Below, one piece after another: positions 1 to 4,900 of a DNA stretch of 7,301 nt (the first letter of the stretch is position 1; each line of letters opens with the position of its first letter). Position numbers and translations under genes: made by a program. The notes below the pieces were generated by a model. The model saw only the letters and a program-made list of their open reading frames with translations, was not told where the DNA came from and did not search any database. The DNA is from an uncultured Alistipes sp. Lineage in GTDB: Bacteria; Bacteroidota; Bacteroidia; Bacteroidales; Rikenellaceae. The DNA is taken from the NCBI GenBank assembly GCA_934754975.1, contig CAKVKI010000131.1, forward strand, positions 1 to 7,301, written 5' to 3'.

Positions 1-440
1 ATGCGTTGGAAACGCCCTCGGCCGACATGGGCGAGGAGGGCAAGCGCAAGAAACGCATCGCGGCCGGCGGCCTGCAGTCCGTCTGGCGGCTGCGCAAACT
101 GCTCAATCCCTTTCGTTACGGGGTGCTGTGGTTCCAGTACGTTTCGCACCGGGTGCTGCGCTGGACGCTGACGCCCGTGGCGCTGATCGCCCTGCTGCCG
201 CTCAACGCCGCCCTGCTGTGGTCGGGACGTCCGACGCTTTACGCCGTAATGCTGGCCCTGCAGTGCGCGTTCTATCTCGCGGCGCTCGCGGGTTGGGCGC
301 TCGAACGCAGCGGACGCCGCAGCCGCCTGCTTTTCATCCCCTATTACTTTCTCTTCATGAATCTCAACGTTTTCCGCGGCATAGCCTACCTCGCCACCCA
401 CCGGGGACGGGGAGCCTGGGAGAAAGCCAAAAGGGCCTGA
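1..440 (+). CDS. Family 2 glycosyltransferase, C-terminal end (partial, 5' end outside window)
   Basis: Only the last 145 or so codons are visible; the reading frame is open at position 1, so the TTG at position 6 should not be taken as the start. The visible part begins with a basic stretch, KRKKRIAAGG, then LQSVWRLRKLLNP and FQYVSHRVLRW. This combination is typical of the segment just after the catalytic domain in processive, membrane-bound GT2 enzymes (the broad BcsA/PgaC-like group). About three hydrophobic stretches follow: WTLTPVALIALLPLNAALLW, then TLYAVMLALQCAFYLAALAG, then a weaker one around FIPYYFLFMNLN. The protein ends in a short basic tail. Such enzymes sit in the inner membrane and transfer sugars from nucleotide-sugar donors into surface polysaccharide. 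The catalytic Asp residues and the QxxRW-type motif would lie upstream and cannot be checked. The acceptor and product are unknown. Family assignment is fairly secure; the specific role is not. Confidence 0.8.
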   Translation, partial: ALETPSADMGEEGKRKKRIAAGGLQSVWRLRKLLNPFRYGVLWFQYVSHRVLRWTLTPVALIALLPLNAALLWSGRPTLYAVMLALQCAFYLAALAGWALERSGRRSRLLFIPYYFLFMNLNVFRGIAYLATHRGRGAWEKAKRA

Positions 441-445
441 AGTTT

Positions 446-477
446 TTTGACAACGAGCGAAAATAATGCTATATTTG
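446..477 (+). promoter_or_regulatory. Bacteroidota-type sigma-ABfr promoter for the receiver-kinase gene
   Basis: TTTG at 446-449 and TATATTTG at 470-477 are separated by 20 bp. They match the Bacteroidota -33 TTTG and -7 TAnnTTTG elements and their usual spacing. Transcription should begin about 4-6 bases after the -7 box, giving a leader of about 18 nucleotides before the ATG at 500. The leader has an A-rich patch (GTAAAAAG) and no Shine-Dalgarno sequence, as is normal in this phylum. The promoter lies directly after the stop codon of the glycosyltransferase, so the kinase gene can be expressed independently of it. No convincing terminator separates the two genes, so read-through is possible. 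Confidence 0.75.
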
Positions 478-499
478 TAACTGTAAAAAGCCGTTCCCC

Positions 500-1678
500 A
501 TGAAAAATATCGCCATAAAACCCGAGGATTATACGATCCTTGCCGTCGATGACATTGCGACCAACATCATGCTGCTGAAAGCCGTGCTGAGCCGCGCCAA
601 ATACAAAATCGTCACGGCGTCGGGCGGTTACGAGGCGATAGAGAAAGCCTCGCAGGAGGCTCCGGACCTGATCCTGCTCGACATCATGATGCCCGACCTG
701 GACGGTTACGAAGTAATCAAGCACCTCAAGGCCGACCCCGCCACGCAGGATATCCCGGTGATCTTCCTCACGGCGCTCCACAACCCCGAAGATATCGTCA
801 AAGGCTTCAAGCTGGGCGCCAGCGACTACGTCTCCAAGCCGTTCAACCACGAAGAGCTGATTACCCGCGTAACCCACCATATCTACCTGGCGGCGGCACA
901 GCGCACCATCATGCAGCAGCGCGACGAACTGCAGGCCACGGTCGATGCGCGCGACAAAATGTATTCGGTCATCGCCCACGACCTGCGCTCGCCCATCGGC
1001 ACGCTCAAGATGGTCTTCAACATGCTCCTGATGAACCTCACCCCGGAGCAGATCGGCGAGGACAACCTCGAAATGGTGACCATGGGCAACAACATCACCG
1101 AAAGCACGTTCATGCTGCTGGACAACCTGCTGAAATGGACCAAAAGCCAGACCGGACGCATGAATTCGGTCTTTCAGGAGGTGGACATCTCCGAGGTGGT
1201 GGTCTTCGCCAGCAAAATGTCGGACCTCGTGGCGCAGGTGAAAAACATCTCCGTAGAATACGACATTCCCGGTCCTATCTCGGTGAACTGCGACGTGGAC
1301 ATGGTCAAGACGATCATGCGCAACCTGATGTCCAACGCCATCAAGTACAGCAACGAGGGCGGACGCATCGTCATTTCGGTGCGCGAGACGCCGACGCACG
1401 CCCTAATCAGCGTCCGCGACTTCGGCACGGGCATCAAGGGAGAGGACATCCCCAAGCTGCTCAACCCCGAAATCCACTACACGACTTACGGCACCAAGAA
1501 CGAGGAGGGATCGGGCCTGGGACTCCAGCTGGTCCAGGACCTTACGCGGCGCAACGGCGGCGAACTGACCATCGAATCGGCGGAGGGAGAGGGCTCGACC
1601 TTCACCTTCTCGATCGCCAAGGAGCAGCCCCAGTCCGAAACCGTGGAGGACACGAGCGGCGGCATCGCCCGGCCGTAA
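500..1678 (+). CDS. Soluble hybrid signalling protein: N-terminal receiver domain plus histidine kinase
   Basis: This is a complete 392-residue protein. Residues 10-130 form a CheY-like receiver domain with acidic pair D17/D18, phosphoacceptor D61 in LLDIMMPDLDGYE, T91 and K113 in the KPF motif. Residues 149-215 form a HisKA dimerisation domain with phosphoacceptor H160 in AHDLRSPIG. Residues 265-374 form the HATPase_c domain: N box around N279 (RNLMSNAIKYS), G1 box DFGTGI at 307-312, and G2 box GSGLGL at 337-342. All key residues are intact, so both phosphotransfer and ATP binding should work. No signal peptide, membrane segment, PAS/GAF sensor or DNA-binding output domain is visible, so it should be cytosolic. 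It probably receives a phosphate or partner signal through its receiver domain, which then tunes the kinase. The substrate and pathway are unknown, and no partner regulator lies in the window. The ATG at 500 follows the promoter at a normal distance and starts just before the receiver fold. The last 18 residues are a polar tail with no domain. Confidence 0.92.
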   Translation: MKNIAIKPEDYTILAVDDIATNIMLLKAVLSRAKYKIVTASGGYEAIEKASQEAPDLILLDIMMPDLDGYEVIKHLKADPATQDIPVIFLTALHNPEDIVKGFKLGASDYVSKPFNHEELITRVTHHIYLAAAQRTIMQQRDELQATVDARDKMYSVIAHDLRSPIGTLKMVFNMLLMNLTPEQIGEDNLEMVTMGNNITESTFMLLDNLLKWTKSQTGRMNSVFQEVDISEVVVFASKMSDLVAQVKNISVEYDIPGPISVNCDVDMVKTIMRNLMSNAIKYSNEGGRIVISVRETPTHALISVRDFGTGIKGEDIPKLLNPEIHYTTYGTKNEEGSGLGLQLVQDLTRRNGGELTIESAEGEGSTFTFSIAKEQPQSETVEDTSGGIARP

Positions 1679-1720
1679 CGGCCCGAAGCGCACTCCGCGC
1701 GCAAAACCGATACGCAACAG

Positions 1721-1764
1721 CAGACGCGAAGTCCGGCCCGGGCCGCGCTCCGCGTCTGTTTTCT
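1721..1764 (+). terminator. Probable rho-independent terminator after the receiver-kinase gene
   Basis: CAGACGCG at 1721-1728 and its exact reverse complement CGCGTCTG at 1751-1758 form an 8-bp stem. The 22-base interior contains a second palindrome, CGGCCCGGGCCG, which could lengthen the structure. The stem is followed directly by TTTTCT. It begins 43 bases past the TAA at 1676-1678 and should end the kinase transcript before the next gene. The T tract is short, so efficiency is uncertain. Confidence 0.65.
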
Positions 1765-1819
1765 GTACTTCCGGCCGAAAAGCGGCGGCGTAAACAGACT
1801 GGAACTGCGATCTTTTTGT

Positions 1820-1826
1820 TATATTG
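1820..1826 (+). promoter_or_regulatory. Weak candidate -7 promoter box for the alpha-2-macroglobulin gene
   Basis: TATATTG at 1820-1826 resembles the Bacteroidota -7 box TAnnTTTG with one T missing. Its distance to the start codon (21 bases) nearly equals that of the much better box upstream of the kinase gene (22 bases). A promoter is expected here because a terminator-like hairpin lies just upstream. However, no TTTG lies about 20 bp upstream of the box (AGAC is found there), so the match is weak. The following leader has an A-rich patch (TAAAAT) and no Shine-Dalgarno sequence. Confidence 0.4.
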
Positions 1827-1847
1827 CGGCTAAAATCCGTCCTCACC

Positions 1848-1904
1848 ATGAAACATTGCTGTACAATCTTTCTGGGACTCCTCTGCTGGAGCGTCTCCTC
1901 CGCT
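1848..1904 (+). other. Signal peptide of the alpha-2-macroglobulin-like protein (type I)
   Basis: The first 19 residues have a short basic start (MKHCC), a hydrophobic core (TIFLGLLCW) and a small-residue end (SVSSA), followed by Q20. Cleavage after A19 fits signal peptidase I. The Cys residues at 4, 5 and 13 do not sit in a lipobox: C13 is preceded by G-L-L, with no small residue at -1. The protein should therefore be exported across the inner membrane and not lipid-anchored at this end. Confidence 0.8.
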
Positions 1905-4900
1905 CAGAATTCGCTGCCCGAAAGCCGGAAAACATCGCCCGAGACATTCATCTACCAACTCGACCGCAAGGATCTGCGCGACCTGCACCTGAAGGACCGG
2001 CAGCCCGGAGAAGCAATGCTGCACACCTTCGTCGGCCAGTATCCGGACAGCGTAAAAATCCCCGAACTTCCCCGCGGCAACTACCTCCGGGTCCGGACCG
2101 AAGGCAGCAAGCTCGTCTTCAGCAACCTCGTCGTGGACAACTTCTATTCGAGTCCCGTGAAGGACGAGCGGGTGATGCTGATGCTCTGCGACACGACCGG
2201 CAATATCATCCGCAACGCGGTGGTGAAGCAAGGTTCCAAACGGCTGAAATTCGATCCCGCGACACAAACCTACAACACCCGCCGCATCGGCGACGGAAAG
2301 GTCGTCGAAGTGGACAACGACGGAGTTATGCACTACATAACTTTCGAAAAAGACGAGGGGTATCCCCCTCACGCCGGCGGCTTTTTCAAAACCGGCTGGC
2401 AGAAGATAAAATACGCTTTCAAACGGGTCTTCGCACCGGGCCGGCTGCCGCAGAAAAACAAATACGACGGATTCGTGGTCTTCAGCAAGCCCCGGTACAA
2501 ACCCGGAGAAACGGTCCGGTTCAAAGCGCACATCAACCGGAAAGGCAGGCCCTGCGACGAAAAAATCGACGTGGCGCTGGTCTCGTACTACTCTCCGGCC
2601 ATCGACACCACGCTGACCGCGCTGCAGCCCTACCGTCCCGGCATGTACGAATGGGAATTCCGGCTGTCGGACAGCCTCAGGCTGCGGCTGGACAAGAATT
2701 ACCATATCGTATTCAAAACCAAAGAGAAAAACACCAACAACGTCAGCGGCAGTTTCTATTACGAAGAGTACGAACTGGACCGGATCACCTTTACGGCCAC
2801 GGCCGGAAAGGAACAATACGTCCGGGGCGACACCGTAAAACTCACGCTGAAAGCCGCGGACGAGAACAACATGCCCGTGTACGACGGACGGGTGGAAATC
2901 GCCATAAAGCCCTCGCAGTACCGGCGGCAGGAGTACCTCTCGCGCACGGCGTTCGTTCCGGACGAAATCTGGAAACATTCGTTCGGCATGGAAGGGAAGG
3001 CTTCGAAAGAGCTGACGCTGCCCGACTCGATCTTCGTCCGCGACGTCTCGATGTCCTATGACGTCGCCTGCACGTTCTTCGACGCCGGCAACGAAAAGCA
3101 GGAGCGGCACCTGACCCTGTTCCGGGACGCGCGGCGGCGAATGATCGACTACTCCGTGGACAAAGGCATGCTCACGCTGCGGGAACTGGCCGACGGCCGG
3201 AGCGTCGAGACCCCGGCGCTGCTCACCGCTTACAACTCCGAATACGACATCGTATCGCAGGACTCGGTGACGCTGCCCTGCACCCTGCCGCTCTCGTGGA
3301 TCGTCAGCGAATACGAGGTAAAGACCGCCGCGGCATCGGAAGACATTCATGTCGAAAGCCTTCCGGGAGAACTGCTCGGATACCGGTTCTTCCGCGAAAA
3401 CGGCAATGTACGGCTGACGGTGGATAATCCGGCGAAATTCCCGTTCTGGTACACGATCCGCAGGGGAGGCAAAACGATCGAAAAAGGGTACACCACCCAG
3501 CTCGACTTTTCCCGCAGGGACCGCGGCAAGAAAGGCTATGCGATGCAGATATCCTACCTGCAGGGCGAGAACGCCAGAACGCTGCAGGAGGGCCTGCCGT
3601 ACACCGAGAAAAACCTCTCGATGGAGGTAAGCACGGCGATGAGCGTTTATCCCGGCCAGACCGCCGAAGTCGAGGTCGCGGTAAAGGACCGCAGGGGCCG
3701 TCCGGTGAAAAACGCCGACGTGACGGCTTATGCGTTCACCTCCAAATTCGGGTCTTACGCACCTCCGGTAACGATTTTCGGGAAATCAGCCGCAGGCAGG
3801 GCGATCATCCCCGCCAATTACGACGCCGACGAGGACTTTTTCCGGAACAGGATTCCGATGGACTGGCAGCTGTGGCGGCAGCGCATGGGGCTGGATTCGA
3901 TCGAATACTACAAATTCCTCTATCCGGAGCCTTTCTATTCCTATTCCGAGCAGGCTCCGGGCCGGCTCACCCAGCTGTCGCCCTATGTCGTCATCGACGG
4001 CGAAGTGCAGGGCGTCCACATCCTCTGGATCGACGAACAGCCCCACTATTTCAGCCAGGCGGAGCAGCTGAACGCATACAGTTTCCCGGTCTGGCCGGGC
4101 ATACACTCGCTCCGGATGCGCACCTACGACCGGGAAGTGACCGTCGATAACGTCTTCGTCGGCGAAGGAACGAAAACCATTATCTCCGTAGACGGCAAAC
4201 AGGAGGGCGAAACCCGCATCCTGCGCGCACCGGCATACGACCGTCCCGTACGGATCAGCGTGGCCGAGTCCGGCAAAAAGGAGAAGGGCCGGCTCACCGA
4301 ATGGGAAGCGTCCGTGCTGAAAAAGCACCTGATTACCGTCGACGACACGTTCGGGTCAGTGACGCTGCTCACGACCAAGCATATCGGCAGGCCCTATGCG
4401 ACGCAGGGCGCGCCCCTGCCGGGCATCCTACAAGCCGGAGGAATTTACTATTACCTCAACCATGCGGAGCGACAGCAGCGCTACGACTACCGGGGACTTC
4501 CCCGGGCCGGACGTCCGATACTGGCCGGACCGTTTCCGTACAGGGGGTTTGCAGGCGACGGAAAGTTCGCCGGCACGCTTTGGTCCGACACGCTTCTGGT
4601 AAACAACTTCGAGATCGAAGGCGGCAACCGGTACGGCATCTGGAAAGGCTACCTCAAGCAGCAAAGCTGGGAACGGGAGCCGTTCCGCCGGGAGATCGCA
4701 CGCTTTACCCCCGAGGTCTCCTTCACCCAGAACGCGCTTACGGCCGATACGATCCGCGAACTGTTCAGGAAACGGCTGACCGAAACCCTCAGACGCCGGG
4801 TCGGGCTTATCGGCACGGCTCCGACAGTTCATCCGCAGGATAAATGCCGCCTGCAGATCGGCATAGGCCGCATGGCCGACCGAAAGACAAGCAAGGACGT

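Noticed and set aside
441..449. T-rich stretch after the glycosyltransferase stop as a terminator
   Set aside because: No stable GC-rich hairpin precedes it, and the T run is better explained as part of the -33 promoter element.
386..1399. Open frame of 337 codons on the minus strand
   Set aside because: It is antisense to the receiver-kinase gene, whose catalytic residues are all intact. The product is rich in His, Val and Asp in a repetitive shadow-frame manner with no domain.
1856..3061. Open frame of 401 codons on the + strand in another frame
   Set aside because: It overlaps the macroglobulin gene out of frame; its product is rich in Arg, Ala, Pro and Gly with no domain or signal peptide.
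1830..3350. Long open frame of 506 codons on the minus strand
   Set aside because: It lies opposite the start of the macroglobulin gene, which has a signal peptide and family motifs. The antisense product shows no recognisable domain and is explained by GC-rich third codon positions removing stops on the other strand.
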